NCBI GenBank assembly: GCA_033239005.1
Contig: BSQZ01000037.1
Coordinates: 2,273,501 to 2,337,500 of the forward strand
Origin: Lamellibrachia satsuma
Lineage: Eukaryota > Annelida > Polychaeta > Sabellida > Siboglinidae
Length of the DNA stretch: 64,000 nucleotides
Direction of reading: 5' to 3'
Each line of letters opens with the position of its first letter. The stretch's first letter is position 1. Shown piece by piece: positions 51,813 through 63,757 of this stretch. The position numbers and the translations under genes are program-made. Below the pieces are notes generated by a model. That model was given only the letters and a program-made list of their open reading frames with translations. It did no database searches and had not been told where the DNA came from.

Positions 51813-52265
51813 GGGCACGGACCACTGTCAGAATACATCCGCCATTACATGCATAAAGAGTCCCAAGGAAAAAAATTAATTGTGCAGATAGGGTTTATTT
51901 GTGAGAGCAGAAATTGTGTGGATGAGTGGGTGGAAGTGATGTTTTTGTGCACAGTAGCATCTAAGCTTCGAAATGATGCCATTTGTCAGTAGGTATACCA
52001 GTTGTGTAAGGACACAGTGGCTGTTAGGCAGGATGTACTCATATTTTGGAAACCGGGGAGTTTCATGGTTGAAATGCAGGGGCATCATGCGTTGAAGCAA
52101 TTTGTGCGAAAAGGAGGTATGTAATTTTCACGAATTTTACACACCAGGTGTCTTAGTGGGTCTGTAATTTTCTGTGAATTTAAAAAAAAATTGGATAAAT
52201 TTTCAATGTAGTCGCAAGAACGTTATAATGGTCGTCTATGGGAAAAGTGACTGTGGTCCGTGCCC
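51813..52265 (+). mobile_element. TIR element (MITE-like), 453 bp, copy 2
   Basis: Same orientation and sequence as copy 1, with GGGCACGGACCACTGTC at the left end (one mismatch) and GACTGTGGTCCGTGCCC at the right. The two copies lie 2.4 kb apart, either side of the Mutator-like relic. Confidence 0.85.
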
Positions 52266-53097
52266 TGCCAGAAAGCTGAATATACATGTATTTGATAAGA
52301 ACAACGACTTTTAAGCATAACCATGACATTAATAATTATTTAGTACAAATCGTTTTTGTGACATAACGCTCCTTTTTGAGACATATCGTCCACAGTTTGT
52401 GACATAAGCGACTTAAGCATAACGTCTATAATTCGCTACAACTGTTGGCAGTGTTGCGTATTAAATGCCTGGTGGCCTTTACGTGCCGTTTGCACGGCGC
52501 CATCACAAAATTTAGACTTAATGGGATTGCTACGTTAGCCTTGAATAAGGCTGTTTTTGTGTTCAAAAGAACACTTTAGGCTAATATACTTCCTAACTGT
52601 GTCTTTTCTACTAAGCTCGCACGAGCAAAAAAAAGCCTGCCACTTAGCGAATACAGAGAACACTGTAAACAAAACAACGAAGTCGAAGTAGGTGCCAGTG
52701 GAAACGAACTTACGCTAAATTCCTGCCGTTAATTTTGCCGAAATCGTTTACTACAACTATGTCAGATATTACCTTATGTATGTAGTTTATGTAAATGTAA
52801 CACTTTATCTAATATATATTTAACAATGTATATGGTAGTTTGGTACACCAGTTTAATTCACGACCTGCTGTAAATAGGCACTTCAAACAAAATTGAGATA
52901 TCATGGTAGGACATTGGCAATTGATTTAAATGAAAGGTGACATGTAAAGGAACCCAAAACTGTTTATTTTATCAATATATCTTTGTTAGATCCAAAGATA
53001 TTGCGATTTTAATGCGGTTAAAATCCAAACATTTTGTGTATCTTGTATACAGGCAAGTCTCTCATTTTTGTGTTATTTTTCAATAAATGTATGATTA

Positions 53098-53818
53098 AAA
53101 TGGCATAACTTTTTTGTTTGTATATATAATTATATTTTAATAATTTCTTCAGGAGTTGCAAGCACATTAAGTAGGATCATAAATATACATGTATCATTAC
53201 TAGTAACTTAGTTAATGCAATTAATAAGTCAATATTGGCTAATTAGTGCGTGAAGTCAACTGACTGACACATTTTGATAAAAGGCCATATCTTCCATGAT
53301 TATGATGATATTTGTATAATTTGTTCAGGGTTTACAAACTCATTAACAAGGGTCATACATATACATCACACACACTTGTAACTCATTTGATGCAATTAAT
53401 AAGTCAATATTGGCTAATTAATGTGCAACCTCAATAGGCCAACACCTTTTAATAAAAGGCCATAACTTCCATGATTATGAAGATATTTGCATAATTTGTT
53501 CAGGGTTTACAAACTCATTAAACAGGGCCATAAAATATACATAACTCAATTGATGCAATTAATAAATCAATATTGGCTAATTAATGCGCAAACGCAACAG
53601 GTCAACACCTTTTTATAAAAGGCCATAACTTCCATCATTATGAATATATTTGTATAATTTCAAAACACATTAAGTAGGGTCATAAATATACATTAGTCAT
53701 CATTAATAGTAACTCAATTAATAAGTCAACAATGGCTAATTAGCATGCTATTTCGTCAGACCAATACATTTCAATAAAAAGCCATAACTTCCATGATTAT
53801 GAAGATATTTGTATAACT
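53098..53818. repeat. Satellite-like tandem array, ~160-180 bp unit, four and a half copies
   Basis: Units share GGCCATAACTTCCATGATTA, GAAGATATTTGTATAATTTG, TTTACAAACTCATTAA and AATATTGGCTAATTA. They start near 53098, 53281, 53456, 53617 and 53777 (partial). Unit lengths differ by small deletions, so this is an old array. Confidence 0.9.
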
Positions 53819-53845
53819 TTTGACAGAGCCTGGACTTTCATTCCC

Positions 53846-53884
<39 letters not shown>

Positions 53885-54486
53885 GCACGCGTACACACAC
53901 ACACATAAAGTATACCAAAATAATCTTGCATAGTGACAATGGTGAAATAATTATTTGAGAAACATATACTAATTGGTGTTCCACAGAGTGCTAAATGTTT
54001 TTTTTGTGAAGAAAAATAATGCCATTGCATAAATATAACACAATTTATTAGATATTTCTGGGACTGCACAGTACACTGCAGGTTCAGTACAGCAATATTT
54101 ATATTTCAGTCACTGCTTCATAAAATAATATTGACTTTACGTTGTGCAATTCAACATGATGTGATGTTTGACTTTTTTTACAGTATTTCACTGTTGAATC
54201 CGACGAATGGACGACGGCTGCAAGATTCTCCATTATTCCATCTGGGAGCCAAGTGCATGATGATTGTTCACAGTACACTCTATGCTGTGTAGCAATATTC
54301 ACTGTTTCATAAATCCATGCCGGTGAAGCGTGTCAATGTTCACAGTACACCGAATGCTGAGTGTAGCAATATTCACAGTTTACCGTCTCATATATCCTGG
54401 AATAAAAAGTCCTATATCATCAATCATCATCAACCAATAAAGTATATATTTAAAACAATGATATGTTAATATAATGTTACTAATAT

Positions 54487-54488
54487 AA

Positions 54489-54560
<72 letters not shown>
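54487..54560. repeat. (TA)n microsatellite
   Basis: A TA tract inside the 2.94 kb TIR element; a shorter one lies at about 53849-53879. Confidence 0.95.
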
Positions 54561-54565
<5 letters not shown>

Positions 54566-54780
54566 TGTTTTGCATGCTACGTGAAGCCCCTGCACAACTG
54601 GCCTTAGACCAATATTTCAAACCCACTGACATTGCTGGCTGGCGAGGGCGACCATGAACAACACTCCCAACTGCCCTCGACAAAGATCTGCTGGACCAGC
54701 AAAAGATCTATACTGGCTGAGATCGCATAACCGAAATCAACGGAAGAACTTCAGCCAGAACATCTTGAAATAAAATTTTT
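54560..54780 (+). mobile_element. LINE C-terminal relic (tentative)
   Basis: Translation gives GWRGRP, a stop, then TTLPTALDKDLLDQQKIY and DRITEI, resembling the RGRPxxxLxxxLxxDL...DRxxW end of animal LINE polyproteins. Short and broken. Confidence 0.4.
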
Positions 54781-55984
54781 CTAAATGATTTATACATTTC
54801 TTGCTGCAGTTATGATTTGGTCTAATTATCTTGATTCTGCGTGTAAATATTGTTAAATTGTTTTTATATAGTCTTCCCCCATTAAGTTAATTGTGAAAAT
54901 TGACAAGCTGCCAGTGCCGGTGGACAAAATTGCTGAATATAGATACACCTCTCAAGACCAAATTTAAAGATTTTGTTTTCTGACCTAATATATGGCAGCT
55001 TGTCACAAAACATCTTGTTGTAATTTAATAATTAATTGTAACTGTTTTACAAGTATTTTAACTAAAAAATGGCTTAACAATTAGTTTGTACTCAATGAAT
55101 AAAATAGTTAATAATAGTCAGTTTGCACTCAATTAATAAAATTAATTGTTCTTGTAATTGAGAATATAAATCTGTTGCACAACATTTTTTACGAATTTTA
55201 AAATCATTGAAAAATTGTATTATTTTTTATTCTTTTGTTTTTCTAGGCTTTATCCAAGGCCCACACAACATAAACAGTAATAATAATATCATGTAAAACA
55301 GATTGTATTGGCTTTGAAATTGTAGCGAATTCAATTCAGAGAAATGTAAATAAGCCATAATTTCGTTCAGGAGACTCGTTCTCACTGTCACAGATCCGTA
55401 AAACTTCAGTGTTGCGGTTGACTAAAACCACATTTCGCGTTCGCGCGGAAACAAGATATTTCCTCCACATACTAATTAGAAGGCAACCACAACATTGAAA
55501 TATTCTGAGGAATTCGATGAAGTTGTGCTACTTGCATTTGAAATATACCTATGAAGTCTAACTGACATTTTGTAAGCTTTATCTTGGTCCAATTTCGATA
55601 AGAAAAACACGACACGAAAGTTAACTTACCGCTTTCAAATGTGGCGTCAAAGCTGACGAAAATGAACGGAAGCAGCCGATAAAACACGCGGCGAAACAAA
55701 ACGTTAACGAGATTTTGGTAATCGTAACAGCGTTAAATCGTGAACGGATTTTCGTGCGCGCGGAACGACCGAGGCAGCGCATTTTGTTGAAGTGCCTATC
55801 TACAGTACGTTTATGTACAATATATATATATATACAATAGTAATACTTATATATGCTATTTGATATTCCACTTTTTTTGTAAATTTTCTACACCAATTTC
55901 AAGTCACTGCTGCACTGCTGCAGCACTATTCCGGAAGGAATCTAGATGCCATATGCAGATACGACGTATACAGTGTCCTTTGAC

Positions 55985-56160
55985 CGGGTCCCGGATGGTT
56001 CGGCCCATGACGGGTTCGGCCCACGCCGACGGATGGTTCGGCCTAGTCGATTCGGCCCACGCAGATGGATGGTTCGGCCCACTTCGCTGTTGCTATTGAA
56101 TCCAGCGACGGTCGATTCGGCCCACTCTAGGAGTGGAAAGAATAGTCGTTTCGGCCCACA
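55985..56160. repeat. GC-rich minisatellite (GGTTCGGCCCA core)
   Basis: The motif GGATGGTTCGGCCCACG and shorter TTCGGCCCA variants recur about eight times at irregular 15-40 bp spacing. It is clearly richer in GC and CpG than its surroundings. Confidence 0.85.
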
Positions 56161-56370
56161 GCCTGAATCGATAAGAAAGTAAACAAAGATTACGCACAGA
56201 AACATATACACACGCTAATAAAATAATAATAATAATCTAGAACTATTTATAGAATTGTAACACAATATAAATAAAATAACGGAAAACGATTGATATAATA
56301 AAATAATGATCTAAACTGAGGTACAGCGAAATTTTTATCTTGACACATCCTAACTTGTTTTATTTGAATT

Positions 56371-56381
56371 GTGTGCGTGTG

Positions 56382-56421
<40 letters not shown>

Positions 56422-56428
56422 TGTGTGT
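56371..56428. repeat. (GTGC)n microsatellite
   Basis: Tandem GTGC/GTGT tetranucleotides. Confidence 0.95.
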
Positions 56429-56830
56429 ATCATAGTATAATAAACATAAATAGAACACCCGTTAGTAAAACAAGACCTCTGAGCCCTTATCAGTTGACAC
56501 ATGATAAAGTGATGCAGGCATGGACCAGTGACATTCATGCTGCTGCACGGCAAGAACCTACTGGAGGCCCAGTGTTTATACTGTACAGCACCCAGTCTTC
56601 ATCATATATCTATAGATATACAGTACTAATAAGAGATTGTTACTATATAGCTATATATACATAATACCTTATTACGTGCACAATCTATCCATGCACCTTG
56701 TATATAAAATATCATAACATATTAACTATAACAGTAGCACCACTAAACATGATCGAAAATGAACTTTCTGAAGTGCTCTATACATGTATTAGCTAATGAC
56801 TGCAAGTGGTCAAAATCTCATTAAGCCCTG

Positions 56831-57286
56831 TTGGACATTCTTCTCGATCCAAGGTCCCAAAAATATTCTTTTCCCATCTTCCAACACATTCCCCAGCTGC
56901 TCCATCACAGCCATTTCCACAAGCAGATCAAGATCTTTCTCGAATGTTATCTGGCCAACTTGCCCAAGGACACGCCTCATGTAAAGAAATATGCCCTCTC
57001 ATTTAAGCTGTCAATTGTTTTAGTAGGCAACCTTTCACATGGTTTGTCAAACAAATTCATAGAATGCAATGAATGTTGCAATGTGTACATAATGAGTTAC
57101 ATGACAGTGGTAAATTCCATGAACAAAAATAGTGTATGGCCCTATTGGCCTGCCATAGTAGTTGACGGTCCAAGTACGGACTGCCATATGCACACACGAC
57201 GTGTACATTGTACTTTATCCACTAACAAGTGGGTCGTCGAGGGGTTTGCAACAGGTGTATCTGGTAGCGGTGCGTCATGTAATTAG
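56831..57286 (+). other. Unrecognised 151-codon open frame upstream of the XDH/AOX start
   Basis: The longest unexplained open frame in this part, starting MDILLDPRSQKYSFPIF and ending GVSGSGASCN, with an unbroken run of ordinary amino acid composition. Overlapping frames are also open for 60 codons or more, so openness here is weak evidence. I recognise no family. It stops 42 bases before the XDH/AOX start codon and could be noncoding. Confidence 0.2.
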
Positions 57287-57327
57287 GTTACTTTAGTAAA
57301 GAATAAAAGCTGACAGCGTACAATAGA

Positions 57328-60300
57328 ATGTCAACGTACGCCGAAGACGAACTCGTGTTCTTTGTGAATGGCAAGAAGGTAATCTATATAATATAGCACA
57401 GTAATCATTAGAAGGTAATCTTTCTAATATAGTATAGCTAGCCATATGCTGGACCATTTTGAGATAATTAAGTTATTGCAAAGTATTATACATCGTTGGA
57501 AAGGACTATTATTAAGATACATCATGGTATCAGTTGTATGGCTGCATGTTAATTAGTTTTCATGTTAGAGCACTTTACCAATATTAATGTTAATGCATTT
57601 TTTTACATATTGTGGAAGTACTCAATGTGCATGTTCTCAACCTGTGTGGCTGTCATTCATACCAGTGCATCCATTATTTTTGTTGCAAGAGAGCTGTAAA
57701 CAGGCTATTTTTCACTTATTTTGCACATTTTTACAGGGGCAGTTGGTAAAAAGTAAAAAACAACGTACCACAGTATATACCCTACAGATACATTTTTAAA
57801 ACTCAGTGTCTACTTCTAAACATGTTTGACATGTATAGGTCATTAGCATTACTATATATATTTGAAAAATATTTTTTACAAGATTTTTTTAAACTATTTA
57901 ACTATTATGTATTTTTACAGAAGCCTGTTTACAGCTGAAGACATGCTGATGCAAGATGAATATTTGACATGTGTATCATGTAGGATAAAGATCATTGGAA
58001 AGATATATTATTAAGATACATCATGGAATCAGTTGTATGGCTATATGTTAATTAGTTTTCATGTTAGAGCAATTTAAAGACACCCCCGTCAACATTTCCA
58101 AAACACATTTTTGTATTTTTGATTAAAAAAGTGTACCTGGCCTAAAACAATTACTAATATTAATGTTAGTGTAATTTTTTTGACATATTGTGGTAGTACT
58201 CGATGTTCTCAACCTGTGTGGGGGGTCATTCATACCAGTGCATCCATTATTTTGATTGCAAGAAAGCTGTAAGCAATGCTATTTTTCACTTATTTTGCAC
58301 ATTTATACAGGGGCCGTTGGCAGAATGTAAAAAAAAACACAGTATATAGCCTACAGACATTTTGTAAACCTCAATGTCAGCTTCTCAGCATGTTTGGCAT
58401 GTATAGGTCATTAGCATTATTATGTATATAAAAAATATTGTTTACAAAGTTTTTTTTTAACTGCAAACTATTATGCAGATTTTTACAGAAACCTGTTCAC
58501 AGCTGAATACATGCTAATGCAAGATGAATATTTGACGTGTATCATGTAGGATGAAATGTAAGCTTTTATTCTCATACTTATTGCGTTATCTTGGTGTATT
58601 AGTAGTTAAAATAAGAAACAACTACTATAAATATGTACATTACAAGTATGGTGGTATCACATGCACTTTCTCATAATATCAATATGTGTGGATCTTTGAG
58701 AGAATAACCATTCTGACGCAATATTGCATACCAGTTATCGGTTGTACATCATTTTTATAGTTTCATACATCTTCACCCATCATCATATCCCAAAACAGAA
58801 AAATTTGGCATGAACAAATATTTACATTACTATAGTCATTAGTTAGGCGGCGCTAGTAGTGCTATGATCGGCAAGTCAACCATAACGTGTACCCAGAGAG
58901 GCCTGTTTATAGGGGGCGCTTTTACGGTCCATAGCAGCTGACATAGACCACCTATAATAAAAATGTGCATATGCCTGTAAAGCTGAATAAACGTTCTTTA
59001 CTCTGATGCACATCCTGTTTTATTTCCCTAGGTGAAAGTATTTTGTTTTTTAAGGTGACAATTTCATGATTCTCGCAAATCCGGGATTCACCTTGATTCA
59101 CGAAAAAAACAATTGTATGTCTTTCATTGATCATTTATTAACACAAAAATATTTTTTTTGATTTTGGCTAGGTCTGGCCAGTGATATACTGTACAACTAA
59201 AACAACCCCCCCCATCACAATCCACTGAAGCCAATAATTATCTAGCTATTTTAACGTTAGGTGGCGCCCCACACAGGTCAGAATAAATTGTCATAGCCCG
59301 CTGTTGTTTCAAGTTCGTCTTTCTCGTCGTAGTTGTTATAAATAAATGTTTAATAATAAAACAGTGTTGCTGATTCAGTATACATATAGCAAATATAAGC
59401 ATGTTTATCAGGTTTTGTAGTAAACTAATTACCATCGTTCGTTATTGGGGAGCGGTGGTCTAATGGTTAGAGCACCCGCCTGTCGATCGAGAGGACGGTG
59501 GTTCGATTCCACCTCCGCCGTTTCGAAGCTTTGGCAATTTCATTCACCCCACTTTGCCTGTATCTTTCGGAAGAGACACTAAAAGCCGTTGGTCCAAACT
59601 CCTGCGTTAGCTCAAGATTGGGCTGTTTGGAGTATAACTACTTGAGACTCGAGGTATGACAGTTGCATTGTATTATCTTAACTACCGATTGATTGCTCTA
59701 AACTTTGTGTTACCGAGTCTTTCTATCTTAGGTGGGGGAGAAGAATCCTGACCCGGAGGTGACCTTGCTACAATATCTGCGCGACAACCGTATCCTCTCA
59801 AACTTCTTTTATTTATCTGTCATCATAAACGCATGCGGCATGTATAACTATACAAAGTAACATTTACTGACTTCTAACATATATTTGTCAGAAGTGCTTT
59901 GTTATGATACTGGTTTCAAATCCCACATTTCAAGCAGGTGGCTATGTCATAATGATACATATGTTTGTTATGCCAGATTAGTGTTTGTGGAAAGTCTTCT
60001 GAGCTCTGAGCTCAGGTTCCTGAGGATATAGGCGCCATAGAAGTCAATTATTATTATTAAAATGCGCTGAAGTATTTATTTGTGCTTTGAAGACTGCTGT
60101 AAGTGATTTTACTGTTTGACAAGTACTGCATGGCTTTTCAAAGTACATAATTTTCCATCTTGTGTATATGTCTCCAGCCGCTGTCAGATATTTATCCTTT
60201 ACTCAGCAGACCAACAACAACAACAACAGAACAACAAATATCGGGTTAGTTTGGAGAAATATAATATAAAGAAAGAGATAGATAGATATATATCTATAGA

Positions 60301-62234
60301 GAGAGAGAAACAAAGGGAGAGAGAGATAGAGAGAGAGAGAGAGCAAATAGCAATAATCGGGCATCATTTAGATGAGTGCATACAACTTGGATGCCATATC
60401 ATCAGCCGAACATAAATTAAGCTGGAACAAATACAAAGTAGAGCAACTTAGCTGATTCCAGAACTGATTCCACTACTGATTCCACAATTGATTCCACTTC
60501 TGGTTGCACAAATGATTCTACTACTGATTCCACAACTGATTCTAATACCAATTCCATAATTGCCATCTGGAACTTGTTACTTTGGATGACAGTCTTGTTA
60601 TATAGCATCAGTAGCTCCATGGGGCTAGTACATATGGGGTAAATACAAGAAAATATATATTAATCATCTTTATAATGATATTAATAAGAGTGATGGTATT
60701 AAAAACAGTGTTGAAGACTGCTAACATAACTACTTGACTATGACCATGGACAAATTTTCGTGGTTATTTCGGATGATGCTTTTGAATTTGTTGAGAACTT
60801 ATTTGAGTAGGTGGTCATCCTTAACCCATTGCCCCAGTGCGACTGACAGGAGCGAAGCTGGGATGTGGAAAGGGAGGCTGCGGGGCATGCACTGTCATGG
60901 TGTCCCAGTATGACCGTGTCAAGCAACACATTCAGTATCCTTTGTCAGTGTCGCCAGAGTCACTTGTATTGTCATCTGTGTCACTAGTGTGTAGGCGCTA
61001 GTGTCAGTTAAAAATAACTGCTACAATTTCATGACATTCTTTTGTAGATTTTGGAGTTTTCAATATACTTCATGTCTATCAAGCAGGTCGGGGTATCTAA
61101 GGGCTTTCCTGACACACAAGCATGAACGCACATGCACACAGGTGCATGCACGCACACGCACTTACGCATGTAATTTTCCTGCTACTATGATTCAATTCAT
61201 GCAAAAGGTTGATGCTTAAGTAGCTGGAGTTATGTCAAACTTTCTAAAAATGACTCTCCATGGATGTTGACTTATACAATTGACTTATACAATTGACTGT
61301 TATCAACTGCACAGTTGCTGAGATTAACGACCATGCTCTACTTTAATATACATTCACCAACCTTTGTTCGCATCGGGTGTACTATATTAAACATAACAGG
61401 GCATCTTATTATATTTGCGGCTATGGGAACGGACTTCAAATTTTGAGGACTATTTTTTTTAAGGGTGTGTGTGCATGTGTACGTGCTTGCGTGCGTGCGT
61501 GCGCGTGTTCTGTATAGGAAGTTCCTTAGCCACCAGTCACCTCGCTGTCAACGCGTGTCTCGCCCCGCTGTGTTCCATGCATGGTCTCGCTGTCACTACC
61601 ACCGAAGCTATTGGCGACACCAAAACTAGGCTACATCCTGTCCAAGTAGGTCAAGGTTATCACACTAAGAGACATTTGGTTTTGACAAATATAATATTCA
61701 ATATATGTTAGTATTTTACTTTGATTTGTAAAAGTTGTTGCTGCCTATGCAATAGTTTAGTTATAGTTTAGTCTAGGAAAAACATCGGTGATTTGCAATG
61801 TAATGTGCCATTTTGATTCACTTGAAGAAAAGGTAGTACAAAGATAAGAGGAAGACAAAGTTAAGATGGAAGGACAGTGGTAAGAGAGATCTCAAAAAGG
61901 CAGAGGTGAACAGCCGAGAGTATAAGAGAATGACAGAAGATCACAATGGATGGAGATGACTCATCGAACGGGCAGAACAGACTAAGTTATATGGCCCCTA
62001 CCCGTCAAGGGACTGAGAGGGAAGAAGAAGAATTTAAGAACATTAGTGTAGCAAACGTTCTCTTCCTACCATTTAACCATTCTTATACATGTTTTTCCTG
62101 TCCGTAGGAGAGACTTGCCAAGTCACATGGCAGTCAGTGTGGCTTCTGTACACCGGGGATGGTGATGTCAATGTACACCCTGCTACGTAACAACCCCTGT
62201 CCTTCTATGGCTGATGTAGAAAATGTGTTGGAGG
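57328..62234 (+). CDS. XDH/aldehyde oxidase-like gene, 5' block (first five exons)
   Basis: Exons: 57328-57378, 59732-59789, 60838-60934, 61537-61645, 62108-62234. The start ATG opens [17 protein letters not shown], the usual XDH N-terminus (LVFFVNGxKV). [19 protein letters not shown] follows. The third exon has [20 protein letters not shown], with the CxxxxCxxC ligands of the first 2Fe-2S cluster; Lys occupies the position that is Glu in XDH. The fourth has [17 protein letters not shown], the fourth ligand. The fifth has [20 protein letters not shown], the first CxxC pair of cluster II. The last exon ends in phase 1 at VENVLEG; the family's next exon ([11 protein letters not shown]) is not downstream in this window but fits the exon at 11408 exactly. 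Confidence 0.93.
57483..58553 (+). repeat. Tandem duplication, two ~0.5 kb units, in intron 1
   Basis: Both halves run ATTAAGATACATCATGG, TGTTAATTAGTTTTCATG, CTCAACCTGTGTGG, ACCAGTGCATCCATTATTTT, CAGGGGC(A/C)GTTGG and AATATTTGACRTGT. The second unit (from about 57988) has an inserted stretch near 58080-58150. Neither has recognised coding content. Confidence 0.85.
59447..59665 (+). mobile_element. tRNA-derived SINE, best copy
   Basis: The head reads GGTGGTCTAATGGTTAGAGC (pol III A box) and GGTGGTTCGATTCCACC (a perfect 5 bp T-stem and 7 base loop, B box). A Cys-less body follows with CGTTTCGAAGCTTTGGCAA, TTTCATTCACCCC and ATCTTTCGGAAGAGACACT. The acceptor and anticodon stems do not pair, so it is not a working tRNA. 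Related copies are at 20.2, 21.0 and 24.4 kb. It lies in an intron 66 bases upstream of the exon at 59732. Confidence 0.75.
60282..60346. repeat. (GA)n/(GATA)n microsatellite
   Basis: GATA repeats pass into GAGAGA, in the intron between 59789 and 60838. Confidence 0.9.
60445..60565. repeat. Short tandem repeat, CTGATTCCAC-type unit
   Basis: About nine degenerate 12-15 bp units of (A/C)TGATTCCA(C/A). On the minus strand they read Val-Val-Glu-Ser repeats, an artefact of the unit. Confidence 0.8.
61835..61990 (+). mobile_element. LINE C-terminal RT relic (tentative)
   Basis: Frames read [27 protein letters not shown], then GWR, a stop and [12 protein letters not shown]. This resembles the RGRP-x-x-W...DLK...A-x-DR-x-x-WR end of animal LINE polyproteins. 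Short, with stops. Confidence 0.45.
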
Positions 62235-62344
62235 GTGGGTATATACATTGTGTAAGCATCTGTCTCAAGCACATAACAACATCTCAGAAAATGTGTGCCA
62301 TTTTGAATAACATTAAGTCATACGTACTAGATTCATAATTTGTC

Positions 62345-63757
62345 TTCTGATAGATTTAACAAGATTTAACAAGATTTGCCATCCAAGCCAAAGGCCCAGA
62401 TGGCAAGTGGACAAGGAAGCCATTGGCTTATCGAGAGTCCAACAATGTTCATCTACTTATAGCCCGCCCTCCTGAGATATGTGTCAACCTTGTTTTTAAA
62501 CATATTCACGCTGCTAGCAGTTACACAATCTGTTGACAATTTGTTCCATTCATTTATTGTCCTCTGTGAGAACGAGTGCTTCCTGATGTCCAATCTACAT
62601 TGATCCTTTACTAATTTTACCTCATGTCCTCTAGTTCTGCTATCCTTCTTGAGTGAGAAAAACATATTTCTATCAATATTTTCATACCCATTCAATATCT
62701 TAAAAACTTCAATCTGATCTCCTCTTAACCTCCTTGTCTCTAGAGTTGTTAAACCACATTCTTTCAGGCGTTCTTCATAACTAAGGTCTCTCAGTTCTGG
62801 AATCATTTTAGTTGCTCTCCTTTGTATGCGTTCAAGCGTATCTATATCCTTCTTACGATATGGTCTCCATGCTTGTATACAGTATTCTAAATGAGGTCTA
62901 ACTATTGCTTTATAAAGAGGTATAATTAACTTTTTTCCCTTGTATGTTATGTTTCTTCTAATCAATCCAAGAATTTGATTACCCTTTGAAGCTGCAATAC
63001 CACACTGCTCTGAAACTTTCATATCAGCGCTTATTGTAACTCCTAAGTCCTTTTCTTTTACAGTAGTACCCAGAACAGTATCTCCCATTCTATAGTTTAC
63101 ATTCAAGTTCCTATGTCCTGTATGTATGCATTTACATTTCCCCAAATTGAACAACATCTGCCATTTCTCAGACCATTTCACTAATCTGTCTAGATCGTTT
63201 TGTAAATGTTGTTTATCACCATCAGTATTAACCTTTCTAAACAGTTTTGTGTCATCCGCAAATTTCAGTACGTTACTTGTTATACTGTCGTCCAAGTCAT
63301 TGATATAAATTAAGAATAATATAGGTCCTAATACTGATCCTTGAGGTATCCCACTCAAAACCGATTTCCAATTTGAAACTTCTCCATCTACTACAACTCG
63401 TTGTCTTCTGTCAGTCAGCCATTGTTCTATCCAGTCAGTTATGCTATCCCCGATACCATGGGCTTTTAATTTAAGTAGTAATCTTTGATGTGGCACTTTG
63501 TCAAAAGCTTTCTGAAAATCTAAGTAGATAATATCTACTGGCGATCCCACGTCTATCCACTTAGTGATTTCTTCCAAAAAACATAACATATTTGTTAAAC
63601 ATGACCTCGCTTTAAGGAATCCATGTTGAGATGAATTTAATAATTTATGCTTAACGAGAAAGTCCACCATATGGTCTTTAATTAACCTTTCTAATAATTT
63701 ACAAATCACTGACGTTAAACTCACTGGTCTGTAATTCTCTGACTTATTTCTCTAGGT
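62345..63757 (-). mobile_element. CR1-like LINE, 5'-truncated, long open RT frame (62453-63724)
   Basis: A 423-codon minus-strand frame with RT motifs in order: [17 protein letters not shown] just upstream and into the start, [38 protein letters not shown] (motif A), [20 protein letters not shown] (motif B), [10 protein letters not shown] (motif C, FADD), then KEKDLGVTIS, YKAIVRPHLEYC and RIQRRATKMI. It ends [15 protein letters not shown] and RRAGYK, a typical CR1/Jockey-group C-terminus. The endonuclease and RT N-terminus are missing, so it cannot move on its own. The 3' end carries a TTGTTAAATC-type terminal repeat (about 62350-62372). It is the youngest LINE here and sits in an XDH/AOX intron between exons of cluster II. 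Confidence 0.93.

Larger units (their letters stand above)
52868..55805. mobile_element. 2.94 kb TIR element with internal satellite
   Basis: Left end CTGTAAATAGGCACTTCAA and right end TTGAAGTGCCTATCTACAG are inverted repeats. The match continues (ACAAAAT) to about 25 bp with one mismatch and one indel. The interior holds a ~170 bp tandem array near the left end, TA microsatellites, a LINE C-terminal relic and a GC-richer right third (about 55340-55800). No transposase was recognised, so it is probably non-autonomous. No obvious target-site duplication. Confidence 0.6.

Noticed and set aside
59447..59521. tRNA-Asp-like gene
   Set aside because: The T-arm is perfect and the A and B boxes are good, but the acceptor and anticodon stems do not pair, and related tRNA-like heads with the same downstream block occur elsewhere; a SINE fits better.
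60417..60620. Val-Val-Glu-Ser repeat protein on the minus strand
   Set aside because: Produced by a 12-15 bp tandem repeat inside an intron, without other coding evidence.
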